Below are positions 46,789-59,715 of a stretch of 64,000 nt of DNA, piece by piece; position 1 is the first letter of the stretch; each line of letters starts with the position of its first letter. Location: NCBI RefSeq assembly GCF_030253575.1, contig NC_080563.1:29675001-29739000 (forward strand), written 5' to 3'. Below the pieces are notes generated by a model. It saw nothing but the letters and a program-made list of their open reading frames with translations, was not told the origin of the DNA and did no database searches. The position numbers and the translations under genes were made by a program. This DNA comes from Rhododendron vialii. Its lineage: Eukaryota > Streptophyta > Magnoliopsida > Ericales > Ericaceae.

Positions 46789-48281
46789 TGATATGTGCTA
46801 AAAAGCACCCATTTACTCCCTCTAATTTACGCATTGTTTATCCGTTTACCTTATTACTTGATTCGTTTTAGTGTTTTATGGTGTTTGCAGGCCTCAAAGA
46901 CTGATGAGTGCGAAAACGTGCAAATTGGATTAAGTAATAAGAAGATTAAAAGAAGCTTGGGGTCATAGTGCAGATTGTCTAAAAGTTGCATAATTAATCC
47001 ATTATTTCCCAGAGTCCAAAAGAGCTTAATGTAATTTAGGGCTTAAAAGTTAAAACCCTACACTATAAAGTATAGGGCGGCGCTATTCGCAACCCTCTAT
47101 TTACTCCCGTAGCCCACTAAATTTCGGTAAATGATTGTTGAAAATCATAAATAACATTTCGGTAAATTGCTATTGAAAACAAGATTATATTTCGGTAACT
47201 ACATGTCGAAAATATGTTCAACTTTCGGTAAACAACTGCCAAACATGCATTTTCGGTAAACATCTGTTGAAAAAAATATTATATTTCGGTAATTGGACGC
47301 TGAAAATATATCTCAATTTCGGTAACTAACTGTCGAGTATAATTGGAAATTTTTAACGGGCTATGGGAGTAAATAGAGGGCTGCGAATAGCAGCGCCCTA
47401 AAGTATATACAGGATGCTACTGATCGGGGGGGATATTTTTTTCCTCTGACGTAATCAGGCGGAATTTATTCTTCGACGTAATCAGGCGGTAGCTCAAGGA
47501 CGTGGGACTTTCGACTGGATCATTGGATTTTCTAGCATTCCGACCATGACTTCTTCAATCCATATCTTTATGGTTCTCATTCCCATGGCTGGCTAAACCC
47601 CTTGTCCAGGGGGAAGATGAAACTTCGTGCCAAGTAACCTCTTTTATGCATAAGTTTTGGTTTGTTTTTCGGATCGATTGTAAAACTCAGAATTCTTTTC
47701 GTTTCAATTGAATGAATTGATTTTAATTCTTTCTATCGATTGAGTATTTGTATTCTAGATTTCAAATACCTAGTTTTGCAATGGTTTTCACTTATTGTGG
47801 TTGGAGTTCTGAGATAGATTATGCTCGTAAGACGGATCGTGCCGTTAGGTGGCCAGATCGTGCTATTGAGAGACGGTCTGTGCTATGGGATAGTCTATGC
47901 CTTTTAACAACCTGATTATTTTCTTGATGATTATCGTTAGGATTTGCAAGCCCTAGCGATAATTTCTTTTGATTCGAATAAATAAACCTAGCCTATGCAT
48001 ATTGTTGTTACGCGGTCGGGGTGGATTCGAAACCCTAGATATTTTCCTCCATCGTTTCTAAATCTTTTAATTCAATTGTTCTTTAGTTTAATTAGCTCTT
48101 CAAAACAAATCAACCAATCAATCTTTACTTTTTCGAATTAATCTAAAAATCAATCGAATTTGTCGTAACTTAGCCATTCAGTTCCCGTTGGAACGATACT
48201 CGGTCTTAACCACTATTCTACGGAGTAGTAGTTAATTCTTGATTTTTATAAATTTATTTTTGACACGAAACGACGCGGTCA
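46789..48281 (+). mobile_element. solo LTR, Athila/Tat-like gypsy type
   Basis: Starts TGATATGTGCTAAAAAGCACC and ends TTTTTGACACGAAACGACGCGGTCA. It is flanked by GTACC on the left and GTTACC on the right, an imperfect 5-bp duplication. The end, with GGAACGATACTCGGTCTTAACC before it, resembles Athila/Tat LTRs. No internal retroviral coding region remains, so it is a solo LTR by intra-element recombination or a truncated copy. It contains the MITE at 47075-47398. Confidence 0.55.
47075..47398. mobile_element. MULE-type MITE with internal tandem repeats
   Basis: 324 bp. The inverted ends of about 43 bases (GGGCGGCGCTATTCGCAACC... and its inverse) are flanked by the 9-bp direct repeat TAAAGTATA (47066-47074, 47399-47407). 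The interior is about seven imperfect copies of a 33-bp unit built on ATTTCGGTAA...TGTTGAAAA. Confidence 0.85.
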
Positions 48282-48347
48282 GTTACCTTTGGAGCAATAT
48301 AAAATGTTTCGTTTGCTGAGCCAAAAAAAAAAGATCTGCCCATCAGA

Positions 48348-48958
48348 GACAATACTACACCAAAAGTCATAGTACTTATCCAGTGACATGGGCAGAATTC
48401 ATTGATTTTAGGCATGCATAGGTAACACAATTGTACCTTCCCTTGAATGAACCATGTGTATAATTTGTAGGACCTAAATATTGGAGCAACATACCAAACC
48501 ACTTTCGCAGAAAATATATCATCGTGTTTCAGATACTTTCCGCTGTTTAAACTAGGAAACACTTTGCCACGGAGCTAGACACAGAGTTTCTAATAATATG
48601 CAAACAAACAACATTTATGCGACTCAGCAAAAAAAATCTACGAGAATATCTTTTTTCCAGTTATTTCAGTACGAAAGAAAGTTGTGTTCATAAATATATA
48701 TCCAACTCCTACGAGTCCCGTGCAGTTTATTTTGGTTCAAAAGCTAAGATAATAAGCATAGATTACATTATGTCACCAGGTAAAGCAACTCGATCTTCTC
48801 CAATATATCTGCCCTCTATCTAAATGAATTAGCATCACCACCGGAATGCCTTCAGATCCGTGTGTTTTGAAAATTTCCTAGATATAATAGAATAGTCAAT
48901 TTAATGCATCGGGGCAAAAAGAGAAACATATTTGGTGACAGAGGACCCTAGCTTGCAA
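48348..48958. other. region 3' of RING gene B
   Basis: No gene is supported. It should include the 3' UTR of gene B, but no polyadenylation signal is distinctive. Confidence 0.4.
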
Positions 48959-51900
48959 TTAAGGTCCAAAAACGGGAGGTACATGCCCCTCAACGGGAGG
49001 GGAACTCGACCCCTGGATGGGATGGGTTATTGGCCCTGGAACAGGATTGGGTCTTCGTCTTCGACGGCGAGGAGGGCGGCGGCGATTATCGACAAATCTG
49101 CGATAGACACCAATAGCGCATAGAAGGACTACAGGACCAAGAGTGCAGCGTTCGAAGATGCAATTTACCCGCAAGATCCCTGTAGATAAAGAAGGTAGAT
49201 GAATAGAAAATAGTAAGAGCTAGCATCTTTAATTAGTGGCATGCCAAAGATGGTATCGTTGCTAGAAATTAAAGATCGATCAGAAGATATATAGGACCCG
49301 TACGTTTCGGCTCTGTTCTGATCATGGAAATGTCATATATATAGGATTTGGTATGAGATCGATACTCTTAATAATTTAAATAAGTAACTTAAACATTTCG
49401 ATCACTTCTTCGTTAATTATATACTGTAATTTCTTCCTTGGGCTTATATATACACGTACGTTTGTTATGATTATACCATAACATGCATACACATGTTGAA
49501 ACAAAATACCTCCATGAATGAAGTCCAAATCCCAGGAGACATAAATTTCTGTCATAACCAACTGGAAGAAGAAAAACAAGCAAAATTCACCTCATCAATA
49601 AATTACTTCATGAATAGGAGAAATTAATACAGTAGTTTTAGAAATTAACTCAATCTACACATACATACAAGTGCTAGGTAGCTAGCTTGGTTGCATATGC
49701 ATGCAAGTGCTATATATGTATCTTGATGAATATTGGAGTAGCAAAAAACGTACACTTGCTTGTTCAGATGCATAATTAATATATGTTAATTCCTAATAGG
49801 AGGAGGGAATTAAAGGGTAGGATTTCCGTAAAATCTGTCTCTCCAACCCGGCCACTTGAAAAATCCCCCTAATTAAGGTGTACGTTCTAATTATTCGTTT
49901 AATAGTAATATGCAATTAATCCTGAAACTTAATGCCGTACTTAACCATATAATTTACCATTCATTTCGCCTGAATATATCTACTAGCCATTATTCATCCA
50001 AAGAACATTTATGCTATGGGATAAATATTGGAGTACAAGAGGAAGATCGAAAGAATATACTATACTTTATACTTTACTATCTGTTTCTCATCCCTTAATG
50101 AATTACGTACTATTTCACTACTTTATTATCATGACATCACAATCTTTGAGAAATCATAAAATCAAAATTGAAAGGAAATAGCGATGTCAAAGTGAAAGCG
50201 GTGCATGAGTACTGCTACGTACGCATGTGCTAGCTAGTTTGTCATTTGATGTGGTAAAAAATTTCAACCCAACGTGGTATAGCCAAAATACTACATATAT
50301 ACAACTACTTGCAATTACAAAATAGCATTCGTAAACAAAGTGTTTGTGCAGTTGGCATGCATGTCTTTATATTTCGCCCTTTCTCTCAGCTAGTTTCATC
50401 TTCGTCAACTTTTTAAGCTTATCATCAAGATTTTAAAAATTATCAACTTGTCTCAATGGGGCCGGGGATCGACCGACAAAGTAAGTTGAAAAAAGAATTC
50501 AGAAAGGACAAAAAAGATTGAAATTGGTGATTGTCCTTTCATTGCTCCTTTTTCTTCACATTTGGTTCATGTTTTCTAGTTTTCCTACTCCTCTTGTTAC
50601 AAAACAAAAAAGAAAAAACTTTTGTTCCAAACTTTAGACAAAATCTAATGGAGACAAAAAATAACCAAAAAATTAGAGGAACTTTTGGAAGAACCAAAAA
50701 ATTGACATGATTAAGAGTAATATAAAGAAGATTAGATATGGTGAAATGCAATGCTAAATTACTGTAGAGTGAACTTACCGCTATGGTCCTTGCAATGGTA
50801 TAGTTGAATATAAGCTTATCAGGATCGTACAATCCTATATAAAACATCTTCCACAACCACAATATGCGATGATAGATCAACTTAGAAAGCTGAATAGCAT
50901 CCATAGGTGGGTTGTTATGCAAAAGGGCATTCGTTTCAGCCCAAATGACTCGCAAGTAAAACAGCAGTTGATGTAGAAACTGTATGTTGAAAAAGAAAAA
51001 TAGTTAGCTCATACGGGAGCAAATTAAACAACAAATAAAAAAAGAATGAAATTTAACTAGTAATATATTTATATTTTTGGGTAATTAAAATTATCTGACC
51101 AATCCCAATTGTGTTAAGTCGCGTGGCGACATTGTAGAGCGGAGCCTAGCTCCTTCGATCCACATGCACCCAGTTTGCACAAGTTTTTGCAAGCGGCCGG
51201 GGAAGATATGACCCAAGTTAAAGTAGTATTTTACTTGTACGAGTCGGATTAGCTATACGGTCTTGGGCTTGTCACGCAATTTAATTACCTCGATCTGCCC
51301 CCTTTCCACTTAATTAAGGTAACCCTTTCGATAAAGTTTTAGTTATTTGGTTCCATGCAATTAGTACTAGAAAGAAGAAACTGCTGCAATCCTTTCTTAC
51401 TCTCAAGAAAGTAATTAAACTAGCTCATTCAATGCCAAATAATTGGTACACAGCCCTACGTACGCTAGGGAAAAACTACTGGGAGTTTGCAAAAGTATAC
51501 AAGCATATATACTCTTTTCTAGCTAGCTCTTAATGCTTTTTGCTTTTTTATTGCTCTTGATTTACGTTTTACATCTTTTAATAATTAAATTTTCTCTTTC
51601 TCTTTCCCAACAACTTACTCTAAGGAAGTTCCTTTACTTGGAATGTATGAAATACTGCTATATATTGGTAAGCAAATAAAATTTTCTTGGACTCAAATTA
51701 CATGGTTCTAATTTTCAATCCGTTACTGCAAATTTTACATGCTAGCTAGGTCAACTACATACAAGACCATAAGTCTCTCGTCTTAATTTTCCTTATTCTA
51801 CTTCATGCTCTCAATTTTTATTTTCCATCATTTCTGTTAATGTTATTGGCGATTTCCGGATGCGACAAACCGTTGGAGTCTGTATTTATTCTTTTTCCAT

Positions 51901-54900
51901 TTGGGTTGGGAGGTGATTTTATTTTGTCTAGATTAGATACTCCGCCCGTTGGTTCAAGAGTTGATCACGAAGGCCATGCCGTGCATTTTGCTTGGAAACG
52001 TATATGCATCTCATGTGCATTTAGCTTAATATTTTTCCATGCATCATTAAAGCTATTCGGTGTCTTAATCTTTTATGAAATATCATTTATGCACTAACCT
52101 TATATTATTGGCCTTGTTTTATTTGAAGGAAAATTTTGTCTAAGGCCTTTTTAAGTGCTTGCGCTTTAGTAGCGCCTTACCAGACTAAGGCCCTTGCACG
52201 CGTGTTAAGAGAGCCTTAGTAGTGCCTTAGCCGTGTAAGGCCCTTGTACGCATGCTAAGAGCGCCTTTAGAGGGCTCTCCAGAATTTTTCTTGCTTGGCC
52301 ATATATAAGCTTGTTTTTCATTTTTCTAGGGCAACAAGAGATACAAGAGCCCACTTTAGAGAGAGAAAGCATTGTCTTCTTCACTCTTGTGCCTTCATTT
52401 GCTTTTGGATGATTTGAATCTAGCATTCAATCATCTTTGTTCAATCTAGAGAAATACTTTCTTGATCCATGTATTTTATCTAGGTTGATTCTTTTGCATA
52501 AAAATCTTCACTTTACAAAATCCATACTTTCATGCCTATGAATCTACATGGCCGGATGATACCGGAGCCTTTTTAGAGCGGAGATCGAGATGGTGTTGCT
52601 CGAGGAGTCCATGGAATCAAGAAGGGGCACGGGGTGCTAGGCAAGAAGCGGAGTTAGGTGTAACTTGGGGTAAAAGTTGGTAATTCCTAACTTGTTGTAT
52701 TTTGCCTAACCTTTTGATTTATGGAAATTTGAGTAGATTAGGCCGTGGTTTTATGCTTAGAGTGTTTTTGACCCTAAGTAGTTTCCACGTATATCTCGGT
52801 GTTTGTGTTCTTTAGTTTTATTGCTCTTTACTTATATTGTTGAATTGAATTGCATGGCATGGGGATTGGATAGTTGTTTAAGTTGGTGGCTGAATTAATT
52901 TTAAATCAGTCGTCCCATTCAACCCCCCCTCTGGGACTTTGTAGTGCATTAGATAATTTCAATTTCCTCCTTCGTAACCACACAAGAAGTTAACAAGCGA
53001 TAATTCCCTTAGCTTACATTATTGCGAGAGCTTATGCTAGCTAGAGATCAAGGGAAGAATGAAGGGTGGCTACCGGTGGTCAACGAACATTGATGGTCAA
53101 TCCCACATCAATAGGAGGTCGTTACAAATGTGTTTGTGCATTGTCTTCCGGAAGATGTAGGAGTCATCTGGTTTTTAATTTTTTTTTTTTTCCATATATA
53201 GACAAGTTGGATATGTTTTAATCTCTAGCGAAAGAAGCAAAAAGACTGCATGCATGTTCAAATTTGTGAGATATGAGAGTAGGGAGGCAGCCAATATGGC
53301 CACTGGAAAGACAAATGAACCGTGGATTGAAGGTTAACTTCGCAAGTCATGAAAAGACCCATACTCAGCAGGAGGGACATCAACAGAAGAGTACTTACAA
53401 AGAAGGAGTTTCCTATATATCTGGATTTGAGGCAGTTTCATGAGGCTATATGCTGGTGCTTGAATTGTGAGGTCATGCAAGGTCTAGTTCTGGAAGTGTT
53501 GGGGTTTTATAGTTTTTTTTTGGTTGGATTGCCCACTCCCTCTTTCGTTCCAGTCCAGCATATGATTGTCCAAGCGTAAGATGCCAAACTCGTTGAGATT
53601 ATTTTTTTATTGTGACGCCATTTTTTCATGTTCTTTCTAATCTTTGTATGTTAACTCATTCATTGACTAATAAAGTCTTTTTTTGCCGAGATATGAAAAA
53701 TCTAAACACTAAAGTCATTTGTTGAGGAGAATTAAGATAGAAACAAGATCCTTGGAAAATTTGAGCAATTGTAGGAAGTAATAAGGATGTGGATTGTAGA
53801 GTGACAATCAAAGTTCGACCTTGGGGGATCACCTGGCTTACTAGGAGTGCCATTGTAAAGCTACACGACATGGCCACTACAAGATTGGTAATGGAAGCTC
53901 TGAGAAATGACGTGAGGGAAGATTTTAGTGTTAAATACATGGGTGTCTAGACATGAAGTACCTTTCAAAATAAGGAGATCAGGAATGCTATGGTGATAAA
54001 GTTTAGGGGGAAAAATAGGTTCTCTCTAATTGAAACCTTGGAACAGATAAGCGAAAAGTTTATCAAGATTAGTGTGGATCCAATGTAGAGGAAATGCCTC
54101 TCAATGTATGAGTGATGAACACTTTTAGAATGAAGGGGAAGAATGGGGAACTGTGTGTTCCTAATCCGCTATTTGATTCTGGTTTGGAGCTAAGAAAAAA
54201 AAAAGAGATGGTTTGAGTTATGTTTCCTATAATGGTGAGGATGTTTCTTATTTGCATGTGATGATGCCCAGTAGTGGGTATGTAATTGTTGCTGCTGTTT
54301 TCGGATTTGTATTATTTAAGATGCAGTTTATGCAAGTGAAGATGCTATTGTAGCTGCTTGGAGTTGTTTCTTATGGCAACAATGAGGCAGCTAAGGGGAT
54401 GATAATGCACGATGGTGATTTTGGCCAGCTCTCTTTTTGGCTATGTTTTCAGACAACACTGAGGCAACTGAGAGGTAAAACAACAGATGGCTAGATGAGT
54501 TATACTACATTTTGGATGACTTTGAAATTTGCAGCAGCAGAATCTAGGAGGGGGGTTGGATGCAGAAATGCATGAGTCAGGGGAATAGTCTGTAAAGTGC
54601 CGGGATGCTTAAGGGCCTCATTAGTTTGGATTAGGCCAACTTTGTTGCCATTCTCGTTAAGCGTGTGATGTCATCGTGCCTCTTGATCTAATTTAATCTT
54701 CATAACTATCAAAGATCCATATTTTTCTTTAGTTGAGCAAAAAAAAGAAAAGAAATATATTAATCTTATGGACGAAGTCTTTATAATGATTAAAGGAAAC
54801 ATGGACACAACGACATCAAAATGAAGGACAAACATTCACACAAGGTTAATTGGCAACTAAGCATCAAACAGGATTGGCAAGGAGCCAACATTGACGAAGA

Positions 54901-57900
54901 AAAAATTACAGCAAAGTAGATGAAAAGGAGAGATTAGCATGAAACATTTGTAAATAGAACAAAGAGATTAGCCAAATACTAGAAAAACAAATATTGAGGG
55001 GAAAAAAATACATCTTGCCTAGTTTTTTTTTTTTTTGTGATCACTGAATAAATGTCTAGCCTACTCTTAAGGTTAAGGGTATGAAAGAGGAGCACTGCTA
55101 GGTGGTAAATGGATGGGGCAAGCTAAAAGACATTAACCACCACACCAAGCACTCGTACTTATGGCAAAAATTGAACCATCACCTTTCATGCAAAAGAGGT
55201 GAGGAAGTGCGCTTATTAGCCCGTTGGCTGCCTATTGGTTGCCTAGGTTATGCCTGTGTTATTTCTACGGGTAGCACTAGCATGTTAGATTACTAGGAAG
55301 ATTGTCAATAAAATAATGCTATGTCTACTTGACCCCGAAACTTCTCTAATATCTCTATTGGATTCGAAAGACTACTGGAAATGCCATTGGCTGGATATTT
55401 AAAAATCAAAATTCTGTTATACAAATGTGTAAAATACATACTTACCAAAATGAAGCAACGAACACCGCCTTCAAAATGACGATTGTACCCCTGAACTTTC
55501 TCCAAGGCCTCAACAACTTCATCATCTAAACTAAGGGTCAGAGATGCCTCGGGAGTCAAATTGCTGATGCTTTGAGAGCAAATGGGGCACTTGCAACGCA
55601 GAAGTTTGCTACCATGGGACCAAAACGTGATAACACAATTCGCTGTGCCAAATAAATAAATAAACTTACTTTTAAATTAACTACATGCCCAAACACAAAA
55701 TTTAATAAGTTTCTGAAATTTTCGGGAGAGGTACTCTGAATTTTAACAAATGATTGAGAAACTATGAAAAATGCCTGAAGATAAGTACTACACACGGTAA
55801 TCTATCTATCTATACTTCTATACTATATACTGTAGAAATGTAGTTACCTAAAATAAAAAAAAAACTCTCTCCTTAATTCTCTCTCTTATATGGATTTTTC
55901 TAATTTTTTTCATCGTTTTATTCATTATTCTATACTTTTTGCAAAACATAAAATCTATACTTTAATTTCGGTTGAAAAGGAAACTAAGTTCAATCAACAA
56001 CATAACAAATGCTACTTTATTTTGCTTAAAACCTATCACACACACACACACACACACGCACACATGGGAAGTGCTACAATACACACCCCTTATTTGGGTG
56101 TGTATCATATGCACCCTCATTGAAATACACTAAAATGTTATGATTTCCAAAATGTTATGAATGTATTAATCAAAAGTTACGAATCATATGATGAAAAGTT
56201 ATGAATTTTTAGTATAAAAGTTACGATACGAAATAAAATGTTATGAATGATTGGTCTTCCAAGTAATTTTTTTATGAGGTGGCACAATATGAGTCATACA
56301 ATAGGTGCATATGGTACACACCTTAAAAGGGTGTGTATTGAAGACTTTCCCCACACACATATATATATGTATGTATATAAAATATCAAGAAAACTAATTC
56401 TTTCAAGAATGGGAGGGGAGTAAATATAAGAGGGAGTAAATTCCAATTAAGAGTCATACATGCTGACCCACTTATGCATATAAAGCAATAGGGGAAAAAT
56501 TCACACTAATACTTTTTTTTGGCCCTGTGTATCGAATGGGCATAGTACTAGTTAGATTAGATACAAATGAAAACAACTGGGGTTAAATCAATCAGCCACC
56601 CATGTACATTTCCATAGGAAAGGATAGTGATCAATCCTTGCCAAAGCAAGATTGATAATTTCTTCTCCTAAATTGGGGTTCATTTTTCAGCTATTTGTAA
56701 ATATGGGGTAGTCTGGCTTTGTATGATTGTGGTTGTGCCCCGTTTCATGTAATTTATATATTTGTGTTCTTCTACTGCTTGAATAAATAAACAAAAATTA
56801 ATAAAAAAATAGTGGGAAATTTTAAGACTAATATCTTCGCTTTTCACTTCAACCCGGGTATTGAAGATCTCAAATAAAAATATGGAGTATACGAAGATTC
56901 TTAACATTTTGCATAAAAAATAGGGGAAATGACGGCCAATGACGTGTTTGATAATTAATACCCACCAATGACGTTTTCATTATTAACAAATGTTTTCAGC
57001 ATGTCCTTGACGGGTATTAATTATCAAAACAAGTCATGGGCGGTCATTTTCCCTAAAAAATATGTAGTAATATTTTGCATAAAAATTTAAAACATTCACA
57101 TTGATTTCATAACTTTTGGACACCAATTAAAAACCTTTGGAGATCAATTCTCATAGCATTTGGGTTTTTTATCGGCAAACAAAATTTCATTAATCATTGA
57201 AATAAGTTACAACGATTAAAAGAATCTAAAGAATAATGGCATCACAACGAGGTAAAACTGACATTCCAACAAAGTTGATACCTTAGCTCTCAACAATTAT
57301 ATGCCTCAAGGACCCGAGACAAGGCAAGAAACTAGCAAAATAAAACAAAGCTAACTAAACAGGGTAGAAATAATAAAGCAAGCAGTCAGTGCATCATCCA
57401 TCTAGAAAATCCAGTTGATCCAATTCCCAATCCTCCATCCCATTATAATCGCAGTCCTCATAGCATTTGGTATAAGTTTTTTCTCCTTCATGTTTCTTTA
57501 CTTAATTTTTGAATTATCACAATAAACATCTTTGCAAATTAAATACAAAAACTTGATTCAACATGTTTCAAAAAATGTTTCTGTTCGCATCTTAGATTTT
57601 AAAAAATATCCAAAATAATGTTTCCAGCATTTTCCAACAATATTTAATTTTCTCATAAAAATGATATCGATATAAGACAACGAGTATTTTCGAATTTCAA
57701 CGTACTTGTCTTTTTTTAAAAATAAGGATAAGACAATACCAGTCAAATAATTTAGAATCTTGATTTAACGAACCATTTTCTTCTTGTTTTCCACATTTTC
57801 TCATCAGCCAATTAGAGGAGGGTTAGCCTTTGAGAATGTATGTTGCATACACAAATTAAAAAAAAAATTAAAAATAACAAAATCAAAATCAAAATAAAAA

Positions 57901-58292
57901 AGTAATACTAATTTGCACAAATTAAAATACAAACCGCAAAACCAGTGTCCACAATTTGTCTGGCATGGAATTTTGAAGTCTTCAAAACAGATAGGGCAGA
58001 TATCATCATCAGGAGGTTTATCTTTCCCCCTCTTATCATTGGGAGAGATTTCCTTTTCTCTCTCATTCGAATCGATTTCTTTATCTCTCTCAACATCGGG
58101 AGGAGTTTCTTTGGCTCTTACACCACAAGGGATTTCTTTCTCTCTCTCAGAATCAGAAAGGGTTTCTTTCTGATATTCTCTATCATTAAAAGAGATTTCT
58201 TTCTCTTTCTCAAAAGAATTTTCCTTCTCGTCCTTTTGCTTCCTCTGTCGAAGCTCATTGATAGCAGGGGCCTCCATCTTTTTACCCTCCAT
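48959..58292 (-). CDS. RING-HC membrane protein, RNF170-like E3 ubiquitin ligase (gene B)
   Basis: Five exons, 58292-57935, 55642-55446, 50979-50779, 49561-49510 and 49179-48959, with GT-AG introns, give 342 residues. Exon phases match gene A, and exons 2 and 4 have identical lengths (197, 52). The N-terminus is charged, Lys/Glu/Asp-rich, about 80 residues shorter than in gene A. RING: C99, C102, C114, H116, C119, C122, C138, C141. Then hydrophobic segments around LWLWKMFYIG, the shared DPDKLIFNYTIARTIA, exon 4 LVMTEIYVSWDLDFIHGG and a last hydrophobic stretch (CTLGPVVLLCAIGV) before an Arg-rich, Pro-rich tail. A membrane E3 ligase is inferred; substrate unknown. Introns 1 and 2 are 2.3 and 4.5 kb through repeat insertions. 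No break was seen. Confidence 0.78.
52130..52960 (+). repeat. possible LTR-retrotransposon fragment in intron 2 of gene B
   Basis: Contains two copies of a GCGCCTTA...CTAAGGCCCTTG block at 52170-52260, then sequence ending GTCGTCCCATTCAACCCCCCCTC. Similar C-run wording occurs near the LTR/leader junction of some plant Copia elements. No LTR pair or coding region was found. Confidence 0.3.
53580..53695 (+). repeat. LINE 3'-end fragment in intron 2 of gene B
   Basis: Reads CTTTCTAATCTTTGTATGTTAAC...CTAATAAAGTCTTTTTTTGCCGAG, the tail style of plant LINEs. Upstream limit uncertain; no target duplication found. A second similar tail (CTTTAGTTGAGC plus A run) is at about 54640-54752. Confidence 0.4.
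56066..56352. mobile_element. MITE in intron 1 of gene B flanked by (CA)n
   Basis: Ends are inverted copies: GGGAAGTGCTACAATACACACCC on the left, and the inverse of the right end GGGGAAAGTCTTCAATACACACCC. Inner arms share GGTGTGTA and CATATGCACC. It sits in CACACA-rich sequence, which hides any target duplication. A related single end is at 58345-58395. Confidence 0.6.
56921..57055. repeat. 135-bp hairpin MITE in intron 1 of gene B
   Basis: Arms TAGGGGAAATGACGGCCAAT...GATAATTAATACCC and its inverse ...GGTCATTTTCCCTA pair over about 45 bases. It is flanked by A runs, consistent with insertion at an A-rich target. Confidence 0.6.
57164..57456 (-). mobile_element. 5'-truncated LINE tail in intron 1 of gene B
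   Basis: The 14-bp direct repeat CTCATAGCATTTGG is at 57150-57163 and 57457-57470. The minus-strand 3' end reads GAAATTTTGTTTGCCGAT then an A run. About 290 bases, all 3' UTR; no coding part. Confidence 0.8.
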
Positions 58293-59270
58293 TAAAATAA
58301 ATGGGCACCTAGCCTATTCTCTCATTCCTTCATCTAAATAGACATGGAAAATGCTAGGATACACCCACTATTTGGGTTTCTATGACACGCACTTTTTAAA
58401 ATCTCCCGAATTCATAATTTTTGTATAATAAAACATACTGTATTATTTTCACAAAAACTCATAACATGCATTTACTTAAATTTTCATATCGCTCGTAAAC
58501 TTTGATAACTTTGGCTTATTTTTTCAAAATATCATGAAAACTCATAGTACAAATTCAAAAAGTTGAATTCAAAGTTGATATTTTGGATTTATGCTCAACT
58601 GTTATTAAACCATAATTCCTCATAGGTAAGGACGGATTTAGGTGGGGGCATATGTGGGACACGTGCCCCTACTTGAGACTAAAATAATTGTTATATTTTT
58701 GTATATATTAGCATAATTATGAAAAAGTGCTTATATATAAACATCTCGAAAATACACATATAGAATTAGTTTTATGCTTAAATTTTATCGTATGGTGCAT
58801 TTATACGTGTTGTTATACGAGCTAGATATTTGTCTAGTTAGAGCTATTCTGTCTTGATTTTTTTTTTTTAACCGTCTGGGGAGAAATATCTTAAAATAAA
58901 GTCATTGACAGAACTAGCTTGATCATTCAAAAATTTGTCGATGTTCATTTAAAACTAACTTAAAAATTTTTGTTTGAGATTTTGTACTTATTTTTACCTT
59001 ATTTAACTGAAAGTACGCGTTATAAACTTTTGTAATTAGTAATGCATGCCTTAAAAACTTTTGTAGTTAGTAATACATACCTTAATTTTGTACGAATCTT
59101 ATACAATGGTTGACTAAGAAATAAACTTTCATCATTTTATAATTAACAAGATGCCCCCAATCCTCTCTCTGTCTAGGATCCACAATTTTCTCATCTTCGT
59201 TTTTCTCTATCACAACTTAACTTCCAGATGTTGAGAAGGTCTACATAACTCAAAACCACCGTCATTATCC

Positions 59271-59304
<34 letters not shown>

Positions 59305-59683
59305 CACACACACATAATGGTTTTCCCCTAAGGACCCCCGCAACTTAAGGTAAAATGCGAACTTAGTTGTTGGCCGTTGCATCGTATTTTGAATGATCTC
59401 GATTCGCAGATGGTTAATGACCAGTCACAATTAAAGAGGTGTTCCGGTTTCTTGGAAAAAGAACTTTTAGAAAAAGCATGGTAATTTCAAACTCAAAAAT
59501 TATATGTTTACGCAAATAATTTTTCTACTAATATGGATTTTGTTTGATAGATCTCATTAAGATCTTTCAGAAAAAGTTTAATTAAAATCCGAACCATTCA
59601 AAACATGATCCAACGACAGCTGAGTGGTCCGCATTTTAGGCTAAAATGCAAGTGTCCTTACCTAAAACGCATTGTGTGTATAC

Positions 59684-59715
<32 letters not shown>

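Larger units (their letters stand above)
46756..48330 (+). mobile_element. short LINE tail split by a solo LTR
   Basis: The 17-bp direct repeat AAGATCTGCCCATCAGA is at 46739-46755 and 48331-48347. The right part, 48282-48330, ends AAATGTTTCGTTTGCTGAGCC plus an A run, the same tail style as the LINE at 25957. Without the LTR the LINE insert is only about 80 bases. Confidence 0.7.

Noticed and set aside
48254..48562. 102-codon minus-strand frame downstream of gene B
   Set aside because: Spans the LINE A tail and LTR end; no domain or context.
50539..50778. Longer open frame beyond exon 3 of gene B
   Set aside because: The frame runs through a good donor site (GCG/GTAAGT) that matches gene A exon 3; the extension is intron.
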